Assembly (NCBI GenBank): GCA_018826545.1
Contig: JAHKAL010000056.1
Span: forward strand, 1-10,193
DNA length: 10,193 nucleotides
Origin: Patescibacteria group bacterium
GTDB taxonomy: Bacteria > Patescibacteriota > Microgenomatia > UBA8517
Direction: 5' to 3'
Shown one piece after another: positions 1-8,008 of the stretch (position 1 is its first letter; the number at the start of each line of letters is the position of its first letter). The notes beneath the pieces are model-generated. The model did no database searches. It worked only from the letters and a program-made list of their open reading frames with translations, and was not told the DNA's origin. A program made the position numbers and the translations under genes.

Positions 1-33
1 ATAGTCCAAACAATCTCTTATGAAATTTTTTAA
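1..33 (+). CDS. Possible 3' end of an upstream GT-C paralogue (partial)
   Basis: All three forward frames are open at the left edge, so the upstream gene cannot be fixed. Frame 1 reads IVQTISYEIF and then TAA at 31-33. This resembles the extreme C-terminus of gene 5 (GQTAFEIYEK followed by a stop) and would overlap gene 1 by 14 bases, like the 11 to 17 base overlaps seen further along. The rival readings are frame 3, ending SPNNLL with the TGA at 21-23 (an ATGA overlap with gene 1), and frame 2, which stops with TAG at 2-4. The similarity covers only about six residues, so the call is weak. Confidence 0.3.
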   Translation: MVQTISYEIF

Positions 34-1714
34 ATCTAAGATTTGTATTGAAGTTGTTTTAATATTGTTAGTTATAATTTTTGCTGCATATTTACGTTTT
101 ATTAGGCTTTCAGAAATTCCAAACGGTCTTTATGTAGATGAAGCCCTGGTTGGCTATAACGCATATTCAATATTAAAAACAGGAAGAGACGAATATGGAA
201 AGTTATTTCCGATCCTTTTTCGTTTTTTTGGATCATATTCACCACCTTTATATGTATATCTTTCAGCCGTTGCTATTAATTTTTTCGATTTAAATATTTT
301 TTCTGTGAGGTTAGTTTCGTCTTTAAGTGGAATAGCAGCAATTTTAATAATCTATCTTTTTTCAAAAAGTTTAAAGATAACAAAAACTCTTAGCTATCCA
401 TTAATTGCGGCTCTGGTTCTCTCAATTTCCCCAGGTGCAATATTTTATAGTAGATTGGGTTATGAGGTAAATCTGGCGTCTACCATTTATTTATTAGGAA
501 TATATTTACTTTGGTTAGGTTTAAAAAATTCCAAGTTTTTAATTTTTGCTTTACCTACTTTGGTCTTATCTGCATATTCCGCACACACTGAGCTGTATCT
601 TGTTCCATTGACTCTCGTGTCGGTCTTTTGGTTTTATAGAAAGACCCTAAAAATAAAACAGATTAGAAAACATTTATATATTGGTATTTTTTTGTCATTG
701 TTTTTATTAGTTCCTTTAATTTCAGTGTTGAATACTCCAGCTTTCTTTACAAAAGGTGGAATATTTTATTCTGATACTATATACGAACAGGCATCTAAAT
801 TACCAAAAATAATCCCACATTTCCTAAAAGTTTTACTAGCGTTTTTAAGAGAGTTTTTTTCAAGATTTTTTACTTATTTGTCTCCGTCATCATTATTTTT
901 CTTTGCTGATTCTGATTTGCAAAGGTCTATCCCCGACCTTTCATTTTTTTATCCCTGGATGTCAATTCCATATCTTTTGGGGTTTACAGTTTTATGGGAA
1001 GAAAGAAAAAAAGAAGCTACAAAGTTTGTATTAATAGTGCTTTCAAGCATTTTATTTATAGGTAGCTTAATAAAAGACCCCTTTTCGACACAGAGATTAT
1101 TGCCTTTTTTCCCATTTATAGCTTTAGTTATCGCTCTTGGTTTAGAAAAAATATTTAAAAATATAAGACGTTGGCAAAGAATTGTGTTAGTTGTTCCGTT
1201 GTTTGCCGTTTCAATTCTTTTTTTGTGGCGTTCGTACTTTGTTTTATTTCCTAAAGAGCGAGCAAAAGTTTGGGGTTACGGTTTTTCTGAACTTGCCGAA
1301 GAAATTCAAAATCACCCCAATGAGGAGTTTTTGATTGATCAATCTAGGATTAAACCAGCCTATATTGAACTAGCTTTTTATTTAAAATATCCTCCAGAAA
1401 AATTTCATCAAGAGATTAAACAAGATATTAAAAACTATTACTATGAAGATATTTTGTTTAATGATAAGTACAATTTTGGAAATATTCGGACAGGTACTAT
1501 TTTTTGGGAAGAAGACATTTATCTAAAACAAATTATTGTTGGAGATGAACTGTCTATTTCTGAAGGACAAGCAAAAGAGCATTTTTTAACAAAAGTGTTT
1601 GAGATTAAAGATCCTTTAGGATTTATTGTTTTTAATGGATTTCGAACAGATCCTTACAAAAAATGTGTAAACACAAATTATAAAAGTCTATACTGTAAAG
1701 GAGTTGTAAAATAA
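20..1714 (+). CDS. GT39/ArnT-like membrane glycosyltransferase (GT-C fold), divergent copy
   Basis: The 564-residue polytopic membrane protein is predicted to transfer a sugar from a polyprenyl-phosphate donor to an acceptor outside the cytoplasmic membrane. A basic start (MKFFKSK) precedes membrane helix 1 (about 9-27). The first exterior loop carries D40-E41, the acidic pair typical of GT-C enzymes, followed by GYNAYSILKTGRDEYG (45-60). The second loop (135-154) reads SPGAIFYSRLGYE where paralogues have SPWxxxxSRGAFE, so the Trp and the RGAFE block are altered. R359, just before a late helix, matches an arginine kept in all complete paralogues. Residues from about 411 on form a soluble C-terminal domain with the shared motif P446-x-YIELAFYLKYPPEKF, and C549 and C559 lie near its end. 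The ATG has no Shine-Dalgarno sequence in the 19 bases visible, so it may be translated by coupling. Fold and family are well supported; the sugar and acceptor are unknown. Confidence 0.85.
   Translation: MKFFKSKICIEVVLILLVIIFAAYLRFIRLSEIPNGLYVDEALVGYNAYSILKTGRDEYGKLFPILFRFFGSYSPPLYVYLSAVAINFFDLNIFSVRLVSSLSGIAAILIIYLFSKSLKITKTLSYPLIAALVLSISPGAIFYSRLGYEVNLASTIYLLGIYLLWLGLKNSKFLIFALPTLVLSAYSAHTELYLVPLTLVSVFWFYRKTLKIKQIRKHLYIGIFLSLFLLVPLISVLNTPAFFTKGGIFYSDTIYEQASKLPKIIPHFLKVLLAFLREFFSRFFTYLSPSSLFFFADSDLQRSIPDLSFFYPWMSIPYLLGFTVLWEERKKEATKFVLIVLSSILFIGSLIKDPFSTQRLLPFFPFIALVIALGLEKIFKNIRRWQRIVLVVPLFAVSILFLWRSYFVLFPKERAKVWGYGFSELAEEIQNHPNEEFLIDQSRIKPAYIELAFYLKYPPEKFHQEIKQDIKNYYYEDILFNDKYNFGNIRTGTIFWEEDIYLKQIIVGDELSISEGQAKEHFLTKVFEIKDPLGFIVFNGFRTDPYKKCVNTNYKSLYCKGVVK
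1697..1703 (+). promoter_or_regulatory. Ribosome binding site of gene 2
   Basis: AAAGGAG lies inside the last codons of gene 1, ten bases before the ATG at 1714. It is the only clear Shine-Dalgarno sequence I find in front of a start in this window, and it supports the TAATG junction as the true start of gene 2. Confidence 0.6.
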
Positions 1715-2985
1715 TGAAAAATATAAAAAAAGTATTATTGTTGGCATTTATTTTTAGATTATTATTGATTTTTTTAAAATGGCATCCTGATTTGAATAAC
1801 CATATTGATTGGGGAATAAGATTTTGGCAGTATGGTCCAAGACTTTTCTTTGCACCTCAGTCTAATGTTTGGAATTTTACTTGGCCTAATCAACCGCCGA
1901 TAACAATTTTAACTTTTGCTTTAATTAGAAAATTATTTGAAGCAATCTTCTCTTTCTTTTGGTTTTTAAATATAAAAATTCCTTTTTTTCCTTCAAACTT
2001 AATTCATTTTTTGGAAAGTTATCTTTACGCAGGACTTTTGAAACTTCCATCAATTCTTTCTGATTTGGGAATTGGATACTTGATTTATAAAATTTTCAAA
2101 GATGAAAAGAAAGAAAAAGTTGGAATTGTAGCTTCTTTAGTATATTTATTTAATCCAGTTGTTTGGTATAACTCTGCAATTTGGGGACAAACAGATGCCT
2201 TTATTAATTTTTTTGCACTTTTGGCTTTTTATCTTCTTTTAAAAAGAAAACTCATACCTGCAGTATTTAGTTTAGTTATTAGTCTTTATATCAAAGTATC
2301 ATTGGCAATTTTTATTCCGATTTTTATTGTTGTTGCATTAAAACAAAAATATGAGTTTAAAAAATATCTATATTCTTTCTTAATATCTTTATCTTTCATT
2401 GGAATAATAGCCTTTATCTTTTCAGGCAGTGAGCCTTTTTCTTGGCTTATTAACCTCTATAAAGATAGGATCCTTGGGCAACAGCTTCAGGTTATTACAG
2501 CAAATGCTTTTAACATTTGGGCCTCAATAGCTGGTATCAACGAGAGACCGCAAACGCTTTTGTTGGGACCGATTTCTTTTCAGACCTGGGGATTGGTTTT
2601 ATTTTTATTGTCTTATTTACCTATTATCTATATGGTTTTTAAAAAGAGGGATTTAAAAACAATAATATTTTCATTAGCAATTTGTTCAATTTCTTCTTTT
2701 ATGCTTTTAACAAATATGCATGAGAGGTATCTTTTTCCATTTTTTGTCTATTCAACGATTGTTGTCTTTTGGAATAAAAAACTCCTTCCCATATATATTG
2801 CTGTAAGTTTAATAAACTTTTTAAATCTTTATAATATTTGGTGGTTTCCACGTTCAGAGATTATTATTAATTTTCTTACCTTTTCAGATAAACTCATGCC
2901 AAGAGTTTTAGGATTTATTAATTTTCTTTTATATTTAATCCTTTATAAAAGTTATCTTCGACTTTTTAAGCTTGAGAAGCTATAA
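1714..2985 (+). CDS. Gpi18-related GT-C mannosyltransferase-like membrane protein
   Basis: This 423-residue membrane protein is a GT-C enzyme of a different type from its neighbours and lacks their GYNAYS core and C-terminal domain. An N-terminal helix (about 5-22) is followed by a loop with the acidic residues D26 and D32 (HPDLNNHIDWGIRF), candidates for the catalytic base. Further marks are WPNQPPI (57-63), KLPSILSDLGIGYLIYK (110-126), NPVVWYNSAIWGQTDA (147-162) and MHERYLFPFF (335-344). The IWGQTDA and HERYLFP blocks recall bacterial mannosyltransferases related to eukaryotic Gpi18, from memory of the family rather than a search. Such proteins use polyprenyl-phosphate sugars at the exterior face. 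The start shares one base with the stop of gene 1 (TAATG) and has an AAAGGAG upstream. The position inside a GT39-like array suggests it adds a different residue or linkage to the same glycan. Confidence 0.75.
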   Translation: MKNIKKVLLLAFIFRLLLIFLKWHPDLNNHIDWGIRFWQYGPRLFFAPQSNVWNFTWPNQPPITILTFALIRKLFEAIFSFFWFLNIKIPFFPSNLIHFLESYLYAGLLKLPSILSDLGIGYLIYKIFKDEKKEKVGIVASLVYLFNPVVWYNSAIWGQTDAFINFFALLAFYLLLKRKLIPAVFSLVISLYIKVSLAIFIPIFIVVALKQKYEFKKYLYSFLISLSFIGIIAFIFSGSEPFSWLINLYKDRILGQQLQVITANAFNIWASIAGINERPQTLLLGPISFQTWGLVLFLLSYLPIIYMVFKKRDLKTIIFSLAICSISSFMLLTNMHERYLFPFFVYSTIVVFWNKKLLPIYIAVSLINFLNLYNIWWFPRSEIIINFLTFSDKLMPRVLGFINFLLYLILYKSYLRLFKLEKL

Positions 2986-2993
2986 TTTTACAT

Positions 2994-4667
2994 ATGAAGC
3001 GCTTCCTTTTACCTTTAATATTGGTTCTAGGTTTTGTGCTCAGGGTGTTATTTTTAGGTAGATTTCCAATTGGTTTTACACCTGACGAAGCTTCTTTTGG
3101 CTATGACGCATATTCAATACTAAAAACAGGAAGGGATCAGTGGGGAAGCTCTATGCCTCTTTTATTAAAGTCTTTTGGAGACTATAAAGCTCCTCTTCAG
3201 ACATATTTACAGATTCTATTTATAGCCCTGGGAGGTTTAAATAAGGTCACTGTAAGGCTTCCTAATGCTCTGTTGGGCTCTTTATCTATTCTAGTAACCT
3301 TTCTATTAGTTAAGGAGATTAGAAAGAAACATTTTGAGATTAAAAACAATCTTCCAGAAATATTATCTGCACTTTTTGTAGCTATATCACCTTGGCACAT
3401 CATGATGAGCAGAGGTGCTTTTGAGGCAAACTTAACAACTTTTTTAATGCCTTTGGGAATTTATCTATTCTTGAGAGCTTTAAAAAATAATAAATTTTTG
3501 CTGATAAGTGCAATTGTTTTTAGTTTAAATTTATTTTCTTATCATTCAGCAAAGTTTGTTACTCCTTTGATTGTTGGATTTTTAATCTATTTTTATAGAA
3601 AAGATTTTATAAAAGTGCCCACTAAAAAAATTATTATTTCCGGTCTAGCTTTTTCTTTATTTGCGTCTTTAATGCTTTATACATTTAGTTTAGGTGCCGG
3701 AAAGAGAGTTGCTGATGTAAATATATTGAAAGGCTCTTTGCAATCAGCGGCTGAAGAAAGAATTTTAGCTGTTAATAACGGTTTAAATCCCATTGTTGCA
3801 AGAGGAATCTACAATAAATACTTTTACGCCTTAAAAAGATTATCTTCAAATTATTTTCAGTACTTCTCTCCTCAGTTTCTATTTACAAATGGGGCAAATG
3901 AAACTACATATGGTATGAATCCAGGTAGAGGGACACTATATTTAGTTGAGATTATATTTATAATATCTTTCCTTTTATTTGGAGTAGGTTATCTTAAAGG
4001 ATTTTTACCAATAATCTTTTGGATTTTGATTTCTCCAATTCCAGCAGCGCTGTCCTCTGGTCCAGGCTTTGCTGCAAATAGAGCAGTAATAATGATTCCT
4101 GCTATTCAGATTGTTTCAGCATTTGGTTTATATTTATTAATTGAAAAAATTAAGGGTTTTAAATATTCAAAACTTGTTAATAATATTTTGTATGGCGTTA
4201 TTCTTTTTTCGTTTTTATTTTTTGTTGAGGAATATTTTTTAATGTCTCCAATAAAACAAGCAAAAGGAATGCTTTCAGGCAATTTAGAAGTATCCACTTG
4301 GTTAAAGGAAAATGTTAATAAGGGTAGTAACGTTATTGTTTCAAGAAGGCTTTCAGAACCACACATCTATATAGCATTTTCTGAAAAGTATAATCCAATA
4401 GATTATCAAAAGAATACTAAAGACTGGAATTTTGAAGAATTGGGTCTAAATTGGGTAGATCAAATTCCAGATTATAAATTAGGGAATTACCTTTTTAGAA
4501 ATATTGATTGGCTAGTAGACTCAAAAAGAGAAAATGTTCTAATGGTTGGTAGGCCTGAAGAATTTCCTGAAGACATGTCTCCCTTAATGACTTTTTATTA
4601 TCCAGATGGAAGTCCTTCTATCTATGTTGTTGATATGAATAAAAACACTTATGCGAAGAATAATTAA
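2994..4667 (+). CDS. GT39/ArnT-like membrane glycosyltransferase (GT-C fold)
   Basis: The 557-residue protein is a canonical member of the array. Helix 1 (about 4-21) leads into a loop with D31-E32, then FGYDAYSILKTGRDQWG (35-51) and SFGDYKAPL (60-68). The second signature, ISPWHIMMSRGAFE, is at 131-144. FSPQFLFTNG (291-300) and R363, in front of a late helix, match the paralogues. The exterior C-terminal domain begins near 415 and carries EPHIYIAFSEKYNPIDY (455-471), then a NIDW block (503-506) and YYPDGSPSIYVVD. The last codons overlap gene 4 by 17 bases. The start follows gene 2 after an 8-base gap with no convincing Shine-Dalgarno sequence; no earlier in-frame start gives a better N-terminus. 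Predicted role: transfer of a polyprenyl-phosphate-linked sugar onto a surface acceptor. ArnT-type lipid A modification and PMT-type protein O-mannosylation are alternatives the sequence cannot separate. Confidence 0.87.
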   Translation: MKRFLLPLILVLGFVLRVLFLGRFPIGFTPDEASFGYDAYSILKTGRDQWGSSMPLLLKSFGDYKAPLQTYLQILFIALGGLNKVTVRLPNALLGSLSILVTFLLVKEIRKKHFEIKNNLPEILSALFVAISPWHIMMSRGAFEANLTTFLMPLGIYLFLRALKNNKFLLISAIVFSLNLFSYHSAKFVTPLIVGFLIYFYRKDFIKVPTKKIIISGLAFSLFASLMLYTFSLGAGKRVADVNILKGSLQSAAEERILAVNNGLNPIVARGIYNKYFYALKRLSSNYFQYFSPQFLFTNGANETTYGMNPGRGTLYLVEIIFIISFLLFGVGYLKGFLPIIFWILISPIPAALSSGPGFAANRAVIMIPAIQIVSAFGLYLLIEKIKGFKYSKLVNNILYGVILFSFLFFVEEYFLMSPIKQAKGMLSGNLEVSTWLKENVNKGSNVIVSRRLSEPHIYIAFSEKYNPIDYQKNTKDWNFEELGLNWVDQIPDYKLGNYLFRNIDWLVDSKRENVLMVGRPEEFPEDMSPLMTFYYPDGSPSIYVVDMNKNTYAKNN

Positions 4668-6321
4668 GTTTTTTAAAAAGAATTTATTCATTGTTCTTAT
4701 AATTGTCTTTTCAATCCCAACTTTTATAAGAATGATTAAACCTGGAATTTATTCAATGCAGGACTTTCATTATTTTAGATTAGTTGAATATGGAAAATGT
4801 GTAAAAGATTTACAACTTCCTTGTAGATGGTCAGTTAGCTCGGGCTTAGGTTATGGAGAACCACTTTTTAATTATTATGGACAAGCTTCATATTTTTTGG
4901 GACAAATATTTAGATTATTTGGTTTTTCAAATATTGCTTCTTTAAAAATGCTTTTTATTTTTTCAATTTTAGGTTCGGGGATATCTATGTTTATTCTCTC
5001 GAAGAAAGTATGGAAAAGTGATTTAGCTGGAATTATTGCTTCAGTACTTTATATGTACGCTCCTTATAGGGCAATAGATGTTTGGGTAAGAGGAGCTTTG
5101 CCTGAAGCTTTAAGTTTTGTACTTTTTCCACTTTTAATTTATGAGCTTGAAATGTGGTTTGAGAAGAAAAAAGAAGAATATATTATCTTCTTTTCAATGC
5201 TTTTAGCTCTTCTTATTTGTACTCACAATTTATCATCAGTAATGTTTTTAGTATTTTTGATTCCTTATCTTTTTTATAAGCTAATAATTTTAAAAAAACT
5301 AACAATTAAAAATAAAGAAAATAAAAAGATTATTACCTATCTTTCTTTATCATTTATTTTTTCCATTCTCCTTTCAGGATTTTATCTAATTCCTCTGATA
5401 TTTGAGTCTAAATTTATAAACCTGGGCTTATCGACAACAACAGGTTATTTTGATTTTAAAGGTCATTTTGTTACTTTAAAGCAGATCCTTTTTTCAAGAT
5501 TTTGGGGCTATGGCGCTTCAGTTTGGGGAGAAGAAGATGGACTTAATTTATCTATTGGAATAATCCAGTGGATTATTCCCTTACTGGCAATAGTAATTGG
5601 CTATGTTAAAAAATCAAAAAAGCTAGGGGGGATACTATTATTTACTTTGATTGGATGGTTTTGTTTATTTTTAACACATAATAAATCTACAACCATTTGG
5701 CAAGCTCTTCCTTTTATGAAGTTTATCCAGTTTCCCTGGAGGTTTTATTCTGTTTCCATATTTGCATTTTGTTTGGCATCAGGTGGTGTAATTGGAAAGA
5801 ATAAAAAGTTAAATGTAATGCTTACAGTATTAATAACTTTAGTTTCTATTATTCTTACCTTCAATTTTTTCAAAGAGGATATATGGTATAAGTTTTCAGA
5901 CATTGATTTAACCCAAGGGCAAAAGTGGGAGGATCAGAGTAGAGCTTCTATTAAAGATTACTGGCCTATATTTGGGGAAAAAATTCCAGATGAATTTGCT
6001 CCTAAATCTTACGACAATGAGATCCTTCTTATTAAAAGATCAAATTACTATAAATACAATGTTTATTCTGAAACTGACACTTCATATATTTTTCCTGTCA
6101 CATATTTTCCTGGATGGAAAGCATATGTAAATGGTAAAAACATTGAAGCTAAACCAATTGGCAGCTATGGATTATTAAGTCTTAATAATGTACCTTTTGG
6201 AAAAAATGTAGTTGAATTAGAATTTTCCAATACTATTATAAGGAAAATTGGAGATTTAATTAGTTTTATAAGTATAATTGCTGTAATAGTGATTCTAATA
6301 AAAAATGAAAAAGATATATAA
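4651..6321 (+). CDS. GT-C-like membrane protein of the '6-pyruvoyl-tetrahydropterin synthase related' family
   Basis: The 556-residue polytopic protein has nothing visible of pterin synthase chemistry; the family name is historical. The basic N-terminus and helix 1 (about 10-28) lead to an exterior loop with D38 (MQDFHYFR) and YGEPLFNYYGQ (68-78). Then come APYRAIDVWVRGALPEAL (137-154), THNLSS (191-196) and QFPWRFYS (360-367), blocks I associate with this family. A soluble, strand-rich tail (about 405-532) has YFPGWKAYVNGK (485-496), like the exterior domain of YfhO-type proteins, and a last helix (about 533-550) returns to the membrane. YfhO proteins are linked to sugar decoration of surface polymers, so a similar glycosylation role is inferred. 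The gene overlaps its neighbours by 17 bases on each side. The start at 4651 is preferred because the next ATG (residue 28) would remove helix 1. Confidence 0.75.
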   Translation: MRRIIKFFKKNLFIVLIIVFSIPTFIRMIKPGIYSMQDFHYFRLVEYGKCVKDLQLPCRWSVSSGLGYGEPLFNYYGQASYFLGQIFRLFGFSNIASLKMLFIFSILGSGISMFILSKKVWKSDLAGIIASVLYMYAPYRAIDVWVRGALPEALSFVLFPLLIYELEMWFEKKKEEYIIFFSMLLALLICTHNLSSVMFLVFLIPYLFYKLIILKKLTIKNKENKKIITYLSLSFIFSILLSGFYLIPLIFESKFINLGLSTTTGYFDFKGHFVTLKQILFSRFWGYGASVWGEEDGLNLSIGIIQWIIPLLAIVIGYVKKSKKLGGILLFTLIGWFCLFLTHNKSTTIWQALPFMKFIQFPWRFYSVSIFAFCLASGGVIGKNKKLNVMLTVLITLVSIILTFNFFKEDIWYKFSDIDLTQGQKWEDQSRASIKDYWPIFGEKIPDEFAPKSYDNEILLIKRSNYYKYNVYSETDTSYIFPVTYFPGWKAYVNGKNIEAKPIGSYGLLSLNNVPFGKNVVELEFSNTIIRKIGDLISFISIIAVIVILIKNEKDI

Positions 6322-8008
6322 ATATTTCAAAAAAAACTTTCAAATTATTCTAATTTTACTTCTTGCCCTATTTTTGAGATTTTACAAACTGGATTATTGC
6401 CCCCCATCTTTAAATTGGGATGAGGTTTCTCATGGTTTTAATGCTTATTCAATTTTAAAAAGCGGTAATGATGAATGGGGGAAAAGGCTTCCTTTAATTT
6501 TTAGAGCTTACGGAGATTATAAATTACCAGTTTATATCTATTTAACCTCAATATCTGAGTGGTTTTTCGGACTGTCGGTTTTTTCTGTTAGGTTCGTTTC
6601 AGCTTTTGCGGGAGCAGGAACAGTTTTTCTAACTTATCTTTTGACAAATGAACTTTTTAAGAAAAAACAGATTGCGCTTTTATCTTCATTTTTTGTTGCT
6701 GTTGAACCTTGGAGTTTGTTTCTTTCAAGGGGAGCGTTTGAAGCCAATTTGTCTTTGTTTTTTGTTATTTTGGGAGTTTATTTTTTTATCGGAGGAATTA
6801 AGAAGAATTTTAACTTAATTTTATCTGCCTTATTTTTTGGTTTATCTCTTTGGACTTACAATTCTGCAAGAATTTTCGTTCCTCTTTTACTGTTTTCTTT
6901 TATTTTTATTTACTGGAAAATATTAAGAGATGTTTGGAATAAAAACAGAACAGTTATCATCTTTTCTTTTTTAGTATTTTTACTGTTTTTAATTCCAGTT
7001 TTTACACAAGTGTTGAAGGGTGAAGGAACGGCTAGGTTTTCAAAAGTATCAATTTTGGATGAAGGAGCAATATCTGAAATAGATCAACGTATAACATCTT
7101 CAAAACTACCTAAACCGTTTAATAGAATATTAAACAATAAGGCTGTTTATTTTACTGAGAAGTTTGCATTAAATTATCTAAGAAGTTTTTCTCCGGAATT
7201 TTTATTTTATCAGGGTGGAAAACATTACCAATTTAATATTCCAGGAACTCCGCTTTTATACACAGTAAATGCGCCATTTATTTTGATAGGACTGTTTTTG
7301 ATTATTAAACAAAAAGGGAAAGAGAAATCGATTTTGCTTTCTTGGCTTTTTCTTTCACCAATAGCTTCTAGTTTGACTAAAGGAAGCGAGGTTCCTCATA
7401 CTTTGAGGCAAATCGTTATGATTCCTATACCTATGATTTTAGGATCAATAGGAATTTATAATTCTTGGAAATGGATAAGTAGTAAAAAATTGAAATTTGA
7501 ATCAGAATATTTTATTGCAGCTATGTATCTATTTGTTCTGGGATGTTCAATTTATTCATTTTTTGGATCTTATTTAAAAGATTATCGTAGTAACTATTCT
7601 TGGTCTTGGCAGTATGGATATAAAGAAACTGTGGAATTTTTAAAGGAAAAATATCCGGATTATGAAAAGATAATAATATCCAAAGAATACGGAGAGCCTC
7701 ATGAATTTATACTTTTTTACTGGCCTTGGGATCCAGTTGATTATTATGAAAACAAGAATCTTATTAGGTTTAATCAATCTGGTTGGTGGTGGGTAGATAG
7801 GTTTGATAAATTTTATTTTGTGAATGATTGGGATATACCCTTAAATTCGGAAAACTTTATTTTGGAAAGTGGTTTGGAGTTTGCTTGTGAATCTTTTGAA
7901 AAATGCTTGCTTGTTACCACTCCAGGGAAACATCCTGGTGGATGGAGCAAGATTTGGAGTTATAATTTTCTAGATGGACAGACTGCTTTTGAAATTTATG
8001 AAAAATAA
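6305..8008 (+). CDS. GT39/ArnT-like membrane glycosyltransferase (GT-C fold)
   Basis: At 567 residues this is the longest copy. A basic start (MKKIYKYFKK) and helix 1 (about 12-25) precede the loop with D39-E40, then HGFNAYSILKSGNDEWG (43-59) and GDYKLPVYIYL (70-80). The second signature, PWSLFLSRGAFE, is at 135-146. FSPEFLFYQGG (295-305) and R368 before a late helix agree with the paralogues. The exterior C-terminal domain has WQYGYKETVEF (435-445), EPHEFILFYWPWDPVDY (464-480), an NDWD block at 507-510 and a closing GQTAFEIYEK. It is unusually rich in tryptophan (for example GWWWVD, 493-498) and has two close cysteines, C528 and C534, which could form an exterior disulfide. The start overlaps gene 4 by 17 bases and the end overlaps gene 6 by 11. 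No Shine-Dalgarno sequence precedes the ATG. The sugar and acceptor are unknown. Confidence 0.87.
   Translation: MKKIYKYFKKNFQIILILLLALFLRFYKLDYCPPSLNWDEVSHGFNAYSILKSGNDEWGKRLPLIFRAYGDYKLPVYIYLTSISEWFFGLSVFSVRFVSAFAGAGTVFLTYLLTNELFKKKQIALLSSFFVAVEPWSLFLSRGAFEANLSLFFVILGVYFFIGGIKKNFNLILSALFFGLSLWTYNSARIFVPLLLFSFIFIYWKILRDVWNKNRTVIIFSFLVFLLFLIPVFTQVLKGEGTARFSKVSILDEGAISEIDQRITSSKLPKPFNRILNNKAVYFTEKFALNYLRSFSPEFLFYQGGKHYQFNIPGTPLLYTVNAPFILIGLFLIIKQKGKEKSILLSWLFLSPIASSLTKGSEVPHTLRQIVMIPIPMILGSIGIYNSWKWISSKKLKFESEYFIAAMYLFVLGCSIYSFFGSYLKDYRSNYSWSWQYGYKETVEFLKEKYPDYEKIIISKEYGEPHEFILFYWPWDPVDYYENKNLIRFNQSGWWWVDRFDKFYFVNDWDIPLNSENFILESGLEFACESFEKCLLVTTPGKHPGGWSKIWSYNFLDGQTAFEIYEK

Noticed and set aside
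3197..3403. Reverse-strand open frame of 68 codons inside gene 3
   Set aside because: It is fully antisense to a conserved stretch of gene 3, has no start context and no recognisable protein features; it is a shadow of the coding strand.
4106..4366. Reverse-strand open frame of 86 codons inside gene 3
   Set aside because: It is antisense to a membrane helix and the tail of gene 3, with no domain-like pattern and no gap in the forward gene to accommodate it.
4651..6321. The two 17-base overlaps flanking gene 4 as a repeated insertion footprint
   Set aside because: The overlap sequences at 4651-4667 and 6305-6321 match only at scattered AT-rich positions outside the start and stop codons, so equal length is probably coincidence.
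4651..6321. Real 6-pyruvoyl-tetrahydropterin synthase activity for gene 4
   Set aside because: Pterin synthases are small soluble enzymes with a zinc-binding histidine set; this is a polytopic membrane protein without such a pattern.
7974..7997. Earlier in-frame start for gene 6
   Set aside because: It would add eight residues (MDRLLLKF) absent from the paralogues, increase the overlap with gene 5 to 35 bases, and its nearest GGAG (7956-7959) is too far upstream.
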